NCBI GenBank assembly: GCA_023213395.1
Contig: CM041465.1
Span: 204,793,741-204,857,740, forward strand
Origin: Cycas panzhihuaensis
Taxonomy: Eukaryota; Cycadophyta
Direction: 5' to 3'
Length of the DNA stretch: 64,000 nucleotides
Shown piece after piece: positions 1-13,900 of this stretch. Under the pieces are notes generated by a model that was not told the DNA's origin, made no database searches, and was given only the letters and a program-made list of their open reading frames with translations. The stretch's first letter is position 1. Every line of letters begins with the position of its first letter. The position numbers and the translations under genes were made by a program.

Positions 1-1715
1 GATCTATCTACCTTTTATAGTTATACCTTGCTCTGTAAAACTAATGGAAGGTAAAATTTCCTAAAGGCTATTAGCCATAATTTTAGCAATTATTTTATAT
101 AGAAAGTTATGTAAGGAGATAGGTATGAACCTTTCCACATTGGATATATGCTTATCCTTTGAGATTAATGCTAAAAATATGGAGTTCAACACTTTTAACA
201 TGTGCCCCATTCTCCTTGATTCTATTACCATCTAAGGAAGATAAATCTTAATGACCTCCCAAATTGCTTGGAAAAAGTTGACTTGAAATCTTTCCAACCC
301 TAGAGATTTATCTAGTTTTATTATAAATATGATATAGTGCAACTAACCCAAGGTGATTAGTTTTATTAGGTTAGAATTTATTTATGGTTATACCATCCTT
401 GGAATAACCTTTAATATCTCATATTGTATGAAGTCTCTTTCTATTTTGTCTTCTGCTAATAGTGTTATAAATTGTTCTCTTACAATTACTTGAACATTTG
501 CCTATGTATAGGCTATGAAACCACCATTAATTTAGAGCTCTATTATCCTATTTTTTATCTATTAAGCTTTAATTACTTTATAAAAAACATTAAGGGTTGA
601 AATCCCCTTACTTAACCCATAACATATGAGAATAAAATCTTGCAATTATATCATGAACTTTCTTAATGGATTCTAGTCTAGTAGTTAGTCCCTCCTCCCT
701 TCCATCAGTTGGGTATTATTACCTACATTTATTTTCTTATTTTAAGCTTTTAATCTATCCATAATCTACTAATGCTCCAACCTAAATTGATCCATGATGT
801 TACAATGCCAGACCTTCATATTACTCTTGATATACCACAACTCAAAATAAGAGATATATATCTTTTTCTAAAACATTAGGCTTATACCCACCATTACTTA
901 ATCAAAGGTATAAAATCTGGACGGTTGATTAACCCTTGATTAGACTTAAATGGGGAGTTCCCAAAGTTATGTATACTTTACATCTTGAGGAGGATAAGGA
1001 TATGATTCAATCTGGCCCTAGTTTAGATGCCTATCTCTACATCATTAGAGTCCACTTAGGCTTTAAAGACCATAAACCTTTCTAGCCTTTCCATATTTAG
1101 TTATGAGCCATGTCTTCTATTAGTCCATGTAAAAACCCTACTAGCTAGCTCAACATCAACTAGCCCTATTTCTTCCATCATATTCATAATTGTCTTTGTA
1201 TGATTACTCAAGAAATAGTACCCTCCAAGCTTCTGACTCAAATGCTAGATCAAGTTAATGTCACCTATGACTATCTAATGTTGAATATTCTTTAACTTAC
1301 TATCTTATTACACATTAGCCCAACAACCTCTAGCTAAAGAAAAATGGTTCAAACCATAAACATTGGCATTGTTAATCATATTATCACTACTTAAACCTTG
1401 GACCTTGATCTTAATTTAGTCTCTACTCCTAATAAATTCCACCAATAAAAGAGTCTTGTAATCCCATAGGGAGATGATACCTCCAAATTGACCATAAGTA
1501 CTCATGCTTATAATTGAGTATCTATTGCCATTCCATAGTTAATTCCATATTTTTAAATTAACTTCCAATAACTAAGTTTCTTGAAGAAGGATGGCATTGA
1601 GGTTCCATTCCTTGATCTGCACCTTAAGGGTTCATTTTGATGAGGCTAAACTTAACCCCCTTACATTCCATAAGACAATAACCATTTCCATCCAAGCTGG
1701 AATAATGCCTTTCTT
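1..1715 (-). pseudogene. LINE (L1-type) ORF2 fragment: endonuclease and start of reverse transcriptase
   Basis: Read on the minus strand, this is the first part of a plant L1-type ORF2. The endonuclease starts near 1700 with a WNVRGL motif (about 1656-1678). It continues with LQET (about 1572-1595), NVYG (about 1354-1370), a GDIN version of GDFN (about 1251-1271) and FTWTN (about 1121-1137). The reverse transcriptase begins near 330 with PGLDGF, followed by LISKDK, FIPISL and KIIAKIMAN (about 67-103). The RT palm with its catalytic FxDD lies beyond the left edge. Many stops and frame breaks make it an old pseudogene. No ORF1 is recognisable upstream of 1715. The family call rests on motif order and is firm; the subfamily is unknown. 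Confidence 0.8.
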
Positions 1716-2539
1716 ATTTTCAAGTCACCTTTAAATTAGTTGGGGACCTCACCCTTATGAGTGTCTAGTATAAGTCTATCAATGTTTAGGGTCAATTATG
1801 CTTATGTCCCAATTTTTACCCCTCTTATAACTTCTATTTAATAGATTTCATTCTTATATTTTCTACCCTTCCTTTTCTCCATATCCCCATAATAAGCTTT
1901 AGGCAGTAGCATCCCTCCCACCTTTAAAAGTAGTTTCATCAATGGTAAACTCTTAAGGTGCATTTATAGTATTATGTATATATAATCTACATCTATCAAG
2001 TATGTATGCGTTTCACTAAGTATGTAATAAATTCACATGTTCTATAAGATTGCATTATTCAAGTCATTAGATTTAGTTAAATGATCTCTCAATGCCTCAC
2101 ATGTGAGTTGCAATTGTTTGACACATTGTCTTTTGCCTCCTACCACATTCATAGTCAGTAGGAAACACTGAGCGAAGTTTAAAATTTTCCTATTATTCGT
2201 GTCTGTTATGTTGATGAGCATTTAGAAGGTAATATATTGTCTTATATTTATGTGTATGTTAAGGCATGGAGGTCCATTACATTACATCATCATGATGTTC
2301 GATATATAGTGAGTTTATTTTTTTATGCGTTTAGATTTCCTTCTATCATAATTTTAATCTTCTTCTCACTTAGGTTTATGGTCTATTTAGAAGGGGCAAT
2401 CTATATAGTTTCATTGTCTCATCCATTATCAAAGTTTTATACTACATCTAGATTTTAAATCTATAAGTCTTACCCAGTATTGCTTGCCCCAATCATTTAA
2501 CGAATCTCTAGTAATACATCCTTATTTAATCTACTAAGT
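1716..2539. other. AT-rich DNA, nothing recognised
   Basis: No motif, LTR boundary or protein similarity is visible. A 73-codon open frame at 2237-2458 has no recognisable domain and looks accidental. The LINE ORF1 that should precede the minus-strand ORF2 could have lain in the first few hundred bases but is not readable. Confidence 0.5.
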
Positions 2540-2832
2540 AAGTCATTTGAAGGCATTATCATTTATGTTTAGAGAAGCCCATATCTTTGTTGTCATGCAT
2601 AATCCAAGCATTATCACTTATGTTCGGACAAGCCCACATCATCATCACCATACATAAGCCAAGTGAGTCATTTCAGGGCATTATCATTTGTATTTGGAGA
2701 GGCCCACATCTCTATCATCATCCATAAGCTAACCAAGTCATCTTAGGGCATTGTCATCTATGTTTGGAGAGGCCCACTTCTCTATTATCCTGCATAAGCT
2801 TAACAAGTCATTTTAGCACATTACAGTTTCAA
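2540..2832. repeat. Diverged tandem repeat, four to five units of about 55-80 bp
   Basis: Units begin near 2540, 2606, 2661, 2735 and 2815 (last one partial). Each carries the core GGCATTATCATTTATGTTT, then an AGAGAAGCCCA-like stretch, and ends near CATAAGC. Unit length varies because the second copy lacks part of the start. Nothing coding is seen. The irregular spacing and lack of constant repeats with variable spacers rule out a CRISPR. Confidence 0.8.
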
Positions 2833-3849
2833 CATTATAGAGATAGGCTTAAGCCTCGTAATCTCAGACACATGCCTTCATAGTATTATTAGCTTATAGT
2901 CTCTCAATGAGCCTTTACAATGTCATCAAGAAGTTGATGTAGTTATACGAAAAGGAATTGTTGAAGTCAAGGCTAAATCAGTGGTAATCCCATTATACGG
3001 TGCTAATTATATGTAGCAGGAAGAAAGAAGAAAATTTGTGGTAATTTTTTTATGCATTATAAAGCTCTTATAAATTAATATTATTTTATATTTAAGTGAA
3101 ATTTATCACCTTATAATGTTTGTCACTAAATTATAGGTTGTAGAGAGTAGTTTAACATGACCAAACATTTAGTTTAAAGGGTCTTAACTATATTTTCAAA
3201 GAGCCTATCTCATTTCAAGCACAAGATTCTACTTCAGTAAGCATAACTTTCATATGTGGAGCCCAATCCTATGTTTACTAGTCTCAGTGTGATCTTCATT
3301 CTAACCCAGTCAAAACTAGTGGTTACATGCCTATAGTGTGTTTGCATTTAGTGGTCCATTTAATAAGAAAAAGTTGATGTAATATTTTTATGGTAGTTTA
3401 TGTACTAAGGGCCTTTCATTAAAAATTGACCTCCTTATACTATTTAAAGTATAACTTTCTCATAAAGTATTAGATTTATGCCATGTTTAATTTAATTTTC
3501 TATAAAGTGAATGGTCTTAAGCATTTTGAAATTATTTGATGTGCTACTTTAATGATTAAAGTTAATATATGTTTGTGGGCTTCCTATGAGTTAATCCTAT
3601 AAACAAAACTTATACAAACTTCACTTTGTAATCACAAATTAATATCAAACTCTTTATCTTAGAGGAGGTTAAGTCCCAACTACGATACTTTTGCATGTCC
3701 CAAAGTTGAAAGGGGGATAATTTGACTTCAGTTTGAGTGTTTTTCTACCTTTGTTTAGTGTATCTTCTATCCTTCATCAACATACTATTTATTTTTAAAG
3801 TACTTTATCTTACAAGGTATTTTACTTTATCACAACTTCTAACATAAGC
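2833..3849. other. AT-rich DNA upstream of copia A, no recognisable 5' LTR
   Basis: This stretch should hold the 5' LTR and primer-binding site of copia A. I found neither a TGGTATCAGAGC-like primer site nor a copy of the sequence that follows the purine tract at 7931. Element A is therefore 5'-truncated, or its left LTR is too diverged to see by eye. Confidence 0.5.
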
Positions 3850-3864
3850 AATATAATAGTACTT

Positions 3865-4790
3865 AAGTTTGATGGTATTAGTTTCTTAAATTGGAGTCAT
3901 AGAAAGTCTATATTTATATCAAAATATATGTTGGACTTAATCATAAATGGCTATAGTATACTTAATCTTAATGCTACTATAAATGAAAATAAGACTTCCA
4001 AGGAGAATGAAAAAAAAGACAATGAAGCTTTGTTATTCATCTTCTATGTTTTAGAAGACCACATCTTCTTAACAGCAAGTGAAGTAACTACATCAAAGGA
4101 GGTGTGGAATGCTTTAAAAACTACCTATAAAAGGGCTACTACAACAAAACTTCAAACATTAAGGACCTGATTTAAAAATTATAGAATGAATAACAATAAG
4201 AAGATTATTAACTTTATAACTAAGATGGGAGGCCTGGTTAATTCAATAAGGGTCTTAAGTGAAGTTATTAGTAAATAAAATATGGTAGAAAAAATTCTAA
4301 GGAGTGTTGGTAAGCTTAAGAAGTTTGAGATGGTAGTCATAAGTATTGAAGTCTCTAAAGACCTTACAACACTTAAAGTTGATCAAATTAGTACTATATA
4401 TTATCAGTTGTTGAAGAGAAGAAAGGTGGTAGTGAGTCCTTGGAATATGCTTTTATCATTAATCTAGAGATTAGGCTATCTTATGAAGGCCAAAGTTCTA
4501 GGGAAAAAGTTTAATCTCTTACAGGAAGGGGTTAAAACTTTAGAAACTAAGGATAATTTCACCAAGGGCAATTCCATAAAGGGCAAGGATAATTTTATCA
4601 AGGACAAGCATATATAAATCAAGTCTAAGGATAAGTTTTGGACCTTAAAGCTAAAAGGTAGAGGAAAAATTCCAAGAGGAAGGAATTAAGGACAAAGAAA
4701 AATGAGTCATAGAGGTAGAGGAAGAGGAACAATACAATATTCCTATTACCATAAAAATGTATACTTAGAAATTAATTACTTCACAAAAGG
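3865..4790 (+). pseudogene. Copia A gag remnant
   Basis: The capsid-type gag starts KFDGISFLNWS and runs through the motif KKDNEALLFIF and a TTSKEVWNALKTTY stretch typical of plant copia gag (UBN2-like). An RG-rich tail (SHRGRGRGT, about 4703-4730) precedes a decayed zinc knuckle near 4740-4790 in which only part of the Cys/His pattern is left. Frames 3928-4170 and 4282-4467 are open parts of it; several stops separate them. The same KKDNE...TTSK pattern occurs in elements C and E, which supports common ancestry. Confidence 0.7.
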
Positions 4791-4869
4791 ATTCAATATA
4801 CAAAGGGAAGCAACAAATAGAACAATTGAAGAACCAAGGTAAAATAAAATACTTTTCCTATCAAATCTA

Positions 4870-7800
4870 ATGGCTGATGAAGAAGAGGATAGTTGGTATA
4901 TTGTCTTAGGTTACTTCACCCATATGACTTGTAGGAAAAGATGATTTAAGAAATTAGATAATTCTTAAACAAGCAAAATCATATTTTCATATAACACTTC
5001 TCAAGTAGTAATAGGTAAAGGGAATATATTACTCCAAATATATTTTGGAAAAACTAAGTATATCAATGATATATTCCATGTCCCTACACTAAAAAAGAAC
5101 TTACTATTAGTTGGTCAAATGATGGAGTAAAAGTATAAAGTTATCTTTGATGATAGGGAGTGTATAATTAGGGACAAGTTAAAGAATAAAGCAATAGTTA
5201 CTAAGGGTCAAATAACAAGTGATAGATTATTTAAGCCAAGCATACCCCTAAATGACTATTATGCCTTAAAGACATTAATTGATATGGATAATGAAACATG
5301 GCATAAAAGGTTTATCCATGTGAAGTATAACAACTTAGTATTAATAAAGAAAATAGAAATGGTAATTAGTCTACCCAATATTAAACACAATAAAGAAGTA
5401 TATGAAGGATGTATACTAGGCAAACAGTAAAGGGAAGGATTCACAAATGATAATTATAAAGCAAATAGGCCACTACAACTAGTATACATAGATTTATGTG
5501 GACTAATGAATGTACCATCCCTTACAGGTACTCAATACTTTATAACTTTTATTGATTATTTTATAAGAATGACTTAGATTTATTTTCTCAAGTTTAAATT
5601 AGATGCATTCAAATGTTTTATTGATTTCAAAGTAATGATTAAAAGGCATAGTGGCCACAAAATCCTAACACTTAGACTAGATAATATGGGAGAATTCATT
5701 TTAAATTAATTTATAGTTTATTACAGGTACCATAGGGTAAGAAAATAACTAATTAATCCTTATAGCCCTCAATAAAATTAGGTACCATAAAGGAAAATTA
5801 GGATAATTATTAAGATGATTACATGCATGCTTAAGGGTAAGCATCTTGGTAATGAGTTTTGTACAAAATATGTTTATACAATTATTTACTTATTAAAAAA
5901 AATTCTGACAAATGTAATTAGATGGGCAACACTTGAAGAGGCCTGAACAGGGCACAAGCCTAACATGAAATACCTAAGGATTTTTAGGTGCATAACATAT
6001 GTACATATTCTAAAATAAAGAAGGATAAAGTTGAATGACAAAAGCACTAAGTATATATTTATAGGATATAGTGATACATTAAGGTCCTATAAGTTATATG
6101 ATCTTAAGGATAAAAGAATCATCATGGGTAAGGATGTTATCTTTAATGAAAATGGATTCTATCAAGAAGAAATTATTAAAAAAGATAATGGTAAAAGTAT
6201 TATGGTTGATATAGAACCTAATACAAATGGTACAAATAAACATAATGCAAGTGGAGTAGGGTGTAAAGGGGTCATACCCCTTAAAATATCTTAGACAGAA
6301 ACTTTAAGAGAAGAACAACTAAATCTCAAAGGGTAAACTTTATACTAATAACATAAATTATTGAGATAATTAAACTTCAAAACTTTGAAGAGGCAAACAA
6401 TCAAAATGAATAGAAGGTAGTAATAAAAGAGATGTATAGTGCTTTAATGAAGAATAACAGTTGGGAGTTAATTAATTTACCACCAAGAAAAAATACCGTT
6501 AGGATAAAATGGATCTAGAAGATTAAGCACGAGTCAAATGGTTCAACTAACAAGTATACAGCATGACTAGTTGTAAGGAGCTACGATCAAGTTAAAGATA
6601 TAGACTATAATAAAACATTTATATTTATAGTAGGGTTGGAAATTGCCAAAATGATTATGGCCTTAGTTGCACAATATAGTCAAACAATCCATAAAATGGA
6701 TGTGAAGAGTCTATTCTTAAATAAATATATTAATGAGGAGATGTATATCTAACAACCTAAGGGTTTTGAGATAAACAATAAGGAAGATAAGGTCTATAGA
6801 CTCAAAAAGACCTTGTATGGACTAAAAGAGGTACCTAGAGAATGGTACCTTAGGATTCATAACTATTTCAAGAATAAAGGATACCTAAGAAGCTAATCAA
6901 ACCCTAACTTATGCATTAAGTTGAAAGGAAGTTTAATATTGATTGTGCGATTATATTTGTATGACCTAGTATATACTAAGAATTATGATTACTTATCTTA
7001 AAATTCTAAGGAAGATATCTCCAAGGAGTTTTAAATGACAGATTTAGGATTTACGCATTATTTCTGAGGCATTGAAGTATGGTAGGATAAAAAGGAAATA
7101 TTTGTCTCACAAAGGAAATTCATATTTAATATGTTACATAAATTTAACATGGATAGTTACAAGCCACTTACAACAATAACAGAAATGGGGTTAAAATTTT
7201 TTGGGGTTGAAATTATCTAAGTACAAGGAGTTTAAATCAATTGACCCTACTCATTACACATAGTTAATTGAGAGTCTTATTTACTTGACTTCAACTTGAT
7301 TGGACATTATGTATGCAGTTAGTGTGGTTTCTAGGCTTTGTATAAGCCTAAGGTAAAACATTAACAAGTAAACAAAAGAATTCATAGATATCTCAAAGGT
7401 ATTATTGAGTGTCGATTACATTATAAGTCATCAAGTGATTGTAGGTTTATTGGCTATATAAACTCAGACTAGGTAGGTTATGTATATAATAAGAAGTCTA
7501 CTTCAGATTATGCTTTTAGTTTAGGTTTAGTAGCAATAACATTGAGTTTAAAAAAAAAAAGCAATAGTATCTCTTTCTATTATAGAAGTAGAACATAAGG
7601 CAGTTATAGTAGAAGCTTGTGAAATAGTTTAGCTTGGGAGATTATTTTAGGATTTGTAAGAGGAATAAGACTAGTCTGATATAATTATTTTATGATAACC
7701 AAGGTATCATTCAAATGACTAAGAATCTCGTGTTTTATAGCAAGACCAAGCACATTGAAATATAATGTCACTTCATCACGGAGCTAGTGCAGCACAGTGA

Positions 7801-7915
7801 GTTAGAGTTAGTCTATTATAACACAAAGAATTATGTGGTAAATATCTTTATAAAGGCACTTAACAAAATAAAATTTAGCAAATTCAAATATAAACTTGGA
7901 GTCTCCCCAAATAGG
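4870..7915 (+). pseudogene. Copia A pol remnant: protease, integrase, RT, RNase H
   Basis: The protease region begins near 4880 (DSWYIVLGYFTHMT; the catalytic DSGAS-like triad is lost). It is followed by the pre-integrase zinc region (WHKRFIHV near 5300). The integrase core (YIDLCG, TFIDYF, LRLDNMGEF) spans about 5480-5720 and its C-terminal part (YIFIGYSD) lies near 6055. The RT starts near 6390 (NFEEANN) and includes RLKKTLYGLK and the position of the YVDD box, which reads YLYD near 6955. An RNase H remnant (STSDYAFSLG) is near 7500. Dozens of stops and frameshifts make it non-functional. All copia domains are in order, so loss is by point decay rather than by large deletion. Confidence 0.75.
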
Positions 7916-7916
7916 C

Positions 7917-7930
7917 ATTATGGGGGAGAA
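7917..7930 (+). promoter_or_regulatory. Polypurine tract of copia A
   Basis: ATTATGGGGGAGAA immediately precedes the probable 3' LTR start. The GGGGGAGAA core is identical to the tracts of elements C (32266-32279) and E (29822-29835). This is the expected primer site for plus-strand DNA synthesis. Confidence 0.7.
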
Positions 7931-8250
7931 ATATTAGGATAGTATCCATATTAAGGTAATTCCCAAATCTTTACGTCAAAGATTGAACAGCGTTTATCAA
8001 CCTTAGGCAACAATAAACCTTGAGAAATATGCCAATCTTTCCTTGATCTTGTCAATTTATCTATGGGGTCTTATGATCCTAGTGTTCATTAACACCACCT
8101 ATATACTTGAAATATTTTATCTCTTCCTATCCTACTTTGTCTTGTATGTTTTTTTTTCTTGATAACCTTCAAATCTTATGTTTAAGAACAACCATCCATA
8201 ATGATTTCAACCTGTTTAGGGAGGCCATTGGATATTTTTAATCCAAGAAA

Positions 8251-10946
8251 TGTGATAACCTTAAGTTCTAAAAAAAGTAATTTACATGCCCAATGTGAAG
8301 CTAAGATCACATTTTAGTTGATATTTTAAGTTAAAAGTAATATTAATTAAGGAGATGCTTAATCAAATGACAATAAAGTGTGTATTACTTTAAATATGAA
8401 ATTACATTCTTAGGGGTTTAAAGAACCTAAAGTGCAAACAATTAACTTAGAAACATAGGGGTTCAACCCACTATAAAGAAAATATTGGCAATAAGTTATC
8501 ATGCTAATATTTTCTCCACAATAAGGTGAGAATGACCACCCTAAAGTTTTTAAGGCCAATTATTCACTCCTTCAACTAAGGATTATTAAGTGGTCTCCCT
8601 TGGTTATGTAGCCTCAACCTTAATAGAATTACCATCTCTAACCTTGGTAATAAACTTTAAAGAAAACCATAAGATGTCTCGACTCATAATAAGTAGTAGA
8701 GGTAGTGGAAAGATAAAATCCCATATGGTCTCTCTATATAAGGTCATTCAACCAACCATGACTACATAACACACTCCTTAAGAGCGACCCTAAAGTCAAC
8801 CCACTTACTCATTACTACCCTTATAACTATCAAAGTTACTTAGTAGTTTTTATAGATAAGTCATAATAAGTAAAGCATACCAACATGATTGTACCCTTAT
8901 TAGGGACTTATATGAGCTAGTTAAGGGATTGGTATACTATAGGGCCCTCTATTTGTGGAGGGTCTTAATCCAATAATTTGTTGGTAAAAATGGTGAGATA
9001 GGGTTTAGACTTTATAAACACCTAAGACTTACCTAAGCATTCTAGTAGATAATAAAAAACTGATAAAGTAAAAAAACTTCAACAAATTTATCTTATTTAA
9101 AAAATTTAGTGTAACAAAAGTCATAAACCAAATGTTAAATACATAACACACATGAATAAAAGTAGGAGACAACACTAAGTCTCTCCTAAATTCTAAATTT
9201 GTTGAATGTGCTTGTATAATAAAAATAAAAAAATTTGCTACTTTTTATGTTTATTTTTATAATTTTATTTCAATAATATGCACCTAAGCCCTTGCAAGAG
9301 TTAGTTCAAAATTAAAATAAAAATATACACTAAAACCCCAATGTATCCACGTACTAATACAACTAAATGAAATAAAAATTTTCCACTAAATTCAATAGTT
9401 TCTTAGGCCAATCAAATTTGAAATAAAACTACATGTGAATACAACAAATTTCCTTCTTTCTAGTTCATTTTATCTAACAAAAAATAAAATATGAATGCCG
9501 CTAATCCTTTTCCTAATCTACATATGTATGAATGCTATTGAAAACCACTTTTTCTCTACCTATATTCTAGCCAAAAAATGGCCTACCTATGCCTTGCATA
9601 AGGATGGCCAAATGAGAAAATCATCTCAAAATTTAATATGTTTCTAAGCCCTTAAGATATGACTTTAAATAAGAGTCAATATTAGGTAAATTATGACTTT
9701 TAATTATCACCTTTATTTATGCATGCACAATAATGATACCCTCAAAGTTTAGTTTCATTCTTTAAAATGTAATTTCGGAGATGTATAGGTGCAAGCATTC
9801 ACTAACTCAAATATTAATTAAATATTTGTTCAAATATGTAGTGTTGTTATATTTAATTTTTTATAAAATAACACCATTTGAGACATAAAAAAATACAAAC
9901 CTCACTTTCACATGATAAATATTAAATAATCTTCATTAAGATTTTGTGCACTAACGTCAACAAAATTTGAACCATAACACTTGACTTTTAGATGATTTAA
10001 AGGTTGATGTATGTATTGAAATGATATCTTAATCATTTATCATAAATTACACTTATTTATGAGTTTCCCCCTTATTTAAATGTGTGCTTTGTTCATTTCA
10101 ACATTTATAAAAATGCAAAGTTTGAGATCACTTACTATACATCAAAAGCTTACTTCAAAAACACATTTGAAAAATAAGCACTTTATAAATATAAATCCTT
10201 GAGTAAGGCCCTTCAAAGCAAAATTAATAAAGTATTTATATGCCTCAAGTTACACAAGATAATAAGCTAGGAATAATATGTTAAAACATCAATTACCTTA
10301 CCCTCATGTTAAAACATTTACAAGACTATAAATTGATCAAAGTATGATACCTTAATAATCAATTAAAGATTATATATATACATGTATAAGGTTATTTATG
10401 TTTTCTAGAAATTACATTTGAATTAATAAATACTTGTGGGTTTAAACATCTCAATAAACCTTCTTTAAAACAAGTTAAAAAAGGATGTATTTTGTTTTAA
10501 GAGGGCATTGATTAAAGCATAAAAAAATAATTATCCTAAGGTGTGTTTATAAGGTTAGTCAAAGAGACTTGAATCCATGACTTATTAACCACAAATGGCC
10601 TAACTCTTACACACCTAACCTACATGCACTCATCAATAAATAAAAATAATAAACATAAAGTATTTACATGAAATGATAAAACTTATGTCATTAAATTTAC
10701 TTTAAAATAAGAGTATTATTCTTATTATAATAAGATTATAACTCCTTTGTAATTAGGCAACTTGATTGTTTGAAAAAGGGTATCTCTATTAATTCATCAA
10801 ATCAATGCATAAAGGCAATATATTGGGTATCGTACATATGTTAAAATTATATGGCATAAGCCAATGTTTTAAAAAGCATATACATACATACATACATATG
10901 GAATGTGACTATAAGGTATGATTATACTTGACTTCTTAAGATCACA
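8251..10946 (-). repeat. Left copy of a 2.7 kb LTR-like repeat (probable gypsy LTR)
   Basis: This AT-rich non-coding stretch is repeated in the same orientation at 42325-42956 plus 54053-55810. It begins TGTGATAACCTTAAG and ends CTTAAGATCACA, a short inverted repeat of the kind that ends LTRs. Similar blocks occur in the same order in both copies, for example TGATAACC...AAG at the start, GCTAATATTTTCTCCA, CTAAGGATTA, TGGTCTCCCTTGG and the stretch around ATGACTTT. Orientation is given as minus because the gypsy gene remnants between the two copies are on the minus strand. No matching target duplication was found at the outer ends, so the LTR call is an inference. Confidence 0.55.
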
Positions 10947-13900
10947 ATACTCAACAATTCAAAGAGGTATGAATAAATGTCAAATTTGTTCCAAATATAA
11001 GGTGTTTTTAATGGCATATATAATGTTATAAAGTGAAAAATGATGAATAAGGATTAATCACCAGTTATGAAGCACATATACACAGTGTTTGAAAATTGAT
11101 ATTTATAGAGATTCATTTCATATTTATAATGTACATGTTATGATTATGAAGGGTGACTAAAATCATATGATTCTATGAATTTTGAGAGAAAAGGCCAAGA
11201 GATGCTTATATTTGTATATTTCTTTTATAAGCATTATGGATGAATAACATATTACAAAAGTATTTGAAATTTATTACAAAGGGTTGTATCATTGCCATAT
11301 GTATTAGATCACTCATAATAAAGAGAATCGATATAAAACACTAGAAATTGGATCTACAATCAAATTATCAATGAATGCTTAAAGAAAAACTCACTTTAGT
11401 AATGCTAAGTTAAAAGAAGATAATTAATCGATACTCTTCAACACCCAAAGAATAAATTAGTGGGAGTCTAAAATTTTATGCCTCCCATAACTATTTACTG
11501 TCCATCTAATGTGAAAAATGAATAATGATATCATGGAGAGCATTGACTAAAATATGTTAATAATTAAAGCATAACACTCATGGGCTTAATGTACCTCATA
11601 GATTAATAGTGATCAAATAAAGGAATGAAGGATTCTATATTCCAAATGGCTTGTTACAATTCTGGTTGATCCACATGCTTATCTTAGAGATGTAGGTCGA
11701 GACTTCATGTATAAGAAGTTAATGTACAAATGATGAGATGCCTAATAAATTTAAGGTGGAGATGCATTTTTCATTGACTATGTAGGGATGAGTAATTTTA
11801 GACTACTTCTATAATTTGGTTTAAAGCCTTTACCCAAATTTGGCAGTGAAGGAAGAGACAAAGGATGGCAACATCATGTGTGAGATGTATCATATGGGAT
11901 GACAATCAAATGACTTAAGAGAACAACCATATAAATCCAATTAATGACTATATGTTGAGCCTTATGTTGACCCCATAAGAATCCTTTACATAAGTAAATA
12001 ATAATGATGATTTCCTCCATGCAATAAAAGTATATCTAGATCAATATTAGGGTGATTGGGTAAAAAATTTAGGTAATTATATAGAGCATTACACCCATCA
12101 ATATATTAATGAAAAATATTAAGGAATACTTGGGTTGGTCCAAGTTAATCATTTGTGATTTCTCCTACATTTCCATTTTTAAAGAGTTATTTGCTTTGAT
12201 AAATGTTATTTATTAATTAATTGCTTTATTCCTGAAGTGTGTAAATGTGTAAATAGAAATAATAATAGAGTATTGAAAAGAAGAAAATAAATAAATTATA
12301 TGCAATATGCCTCAGCCCAATATGCTTCAAATTCAAATCCCCTCTAAAATAGTCACTAAAAATTTATTAGATGAGTAATGATTTTATACAAAAGGAGGGG
12401 GGTGTTTATTTAGTTTGTTGAAAAATATATTAAACGATCTCCTTAATCACCTTTTAAATTAACCTAAATAAACCTTAAAACCATATGATTAACATTAAAT
12501 ACATAGGGCCCCATTAAAAGTGATATTATAAGGTATATAATTATATTAAAAAAGGGTAGGGAAATACCCCTAGGTCTTAGGAAATCTAATATAAGCCTAA
12601 GAAACCATAAATTTTGTAACTCATACATCAATATAATGCCCACTCAACACAGAAGTCTAATAAGAATGAAGATTTCCACTTAGAATTTGATGTAGAATAG
12701 CTAGAAATCTAAAATAAAATCTCTAAAAAGAGGGTTGCCAAAGTTATCTGAAGTGATGAAGATAATATAATATTAGAAACTCAAGCACCATCATAATCTA
12801 AAACAAAAGTAGAAAGTGATAACCAAAATATCTAGAGCATAGTACTTCTATAAGCAAGATTACTATCGAAAGAGTGATGGTGGCAAAAGTACAAAGTAAG
12901 TTAAATCTTAAATGACACCTCTAAAATAATCCAAAATCTAAACTATAAAGCTAAAAGAGTTAAAGACTTCAAAAATAGTATAAAGGTATCTCAAAGATAA
13001 AGTAGATATATGTTATCTACTAATCAAACTAACCTGTAATCATCTTTAAAGCATTTTTGGAGTTGTTAAAAAACTAAGAAAAACTACATAGAGTAAAGAA
13101 CCAAACTCTAATAATCATGATCTAAAGTTGAAAAGGGTAGATCGTGTATGCTAGAAAAGTCATTTGTACAAAGTGTCAACCAATGTTGACCACTAAAATT
13201 TGATATGATCACTAAAGATCTAAATATCTTGAACCAATCAATCTAATGTTGAAGAGGATCAATCAAGACCGAGATCTAAAAAACTATGTAAACATAAAAA
13301 ATATCGATGACTATAACTCTGAATAGTAAAGTATTAGCAAATGATAACTACCAGATCATCTAATACTAGAATGTGCATTAAGAATCTAAACTAACTACTG
13401 AAAAGTAATAAATTATGCTAGTGCCAAATTGTAAGATCTTATACAACTAGACTAGTTTATGATAGATAAAGTCATTATTATGTATGCAATGATAGATGAA
13501 GATTTATGAAGAGATATACCATGAAAGAAAAAGGTACCAAAGCATAACTAAAAAGGCAATAGAAGTAATAACTAGAAACTCAAAGGAGTTACCAAAACTT
13601 GAACTAAAGAAATTAGAGAATAACTACTCTAAGGGTACACCATTGATAGGTAGTCATGAAGAAAGAGCCAAAAAAAAGTTAACTAATTAAGAAAACTAAA
13701 CTAGATGTAGAACAAAATCTAATATATTGATGGAATGACACAATCACCTAGTTAACTACTACAATGACGTCTACATCTATCATGATGGGTATGAAGAACC
13801 ATATCAAAATCAAAGTGATTCAAATTGTCCCAAGAAGGTGCTTAGAGACAAAGGACCTAACAATATGCTATAAAAAGGCAATAATTAAAGTCATAATCAT

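Larger units (their letters stand above)
3850..8250 (+). mobile_element. Copia retrotransposon A, heavily decayed
   Basis: The order gag, protease, integrase, reverse transcriptase, RNase H on the plus strand defines a Ty1/copia element. It ends with the purine tract ATTATGGGGGAGAA at 7917-7930, and a 3' LTR remnant probably starts at 7932 (TATTAGGATAG, a decayed TG start). The right LTR end cannot be set; the next recognisable element starts at 8251. No 5' LTR or target duplication was found. The gag and purine tract match those of the gag-only elements C and E, so A looks like a pol-bearing relative of them. Confidence 0.75.

Noticed and set aside
2540-2832. CRISPR-like array
   Set aside because: Units vary in length and sequence, have no constant repeat with unique spacers, and the context is a plant genome.
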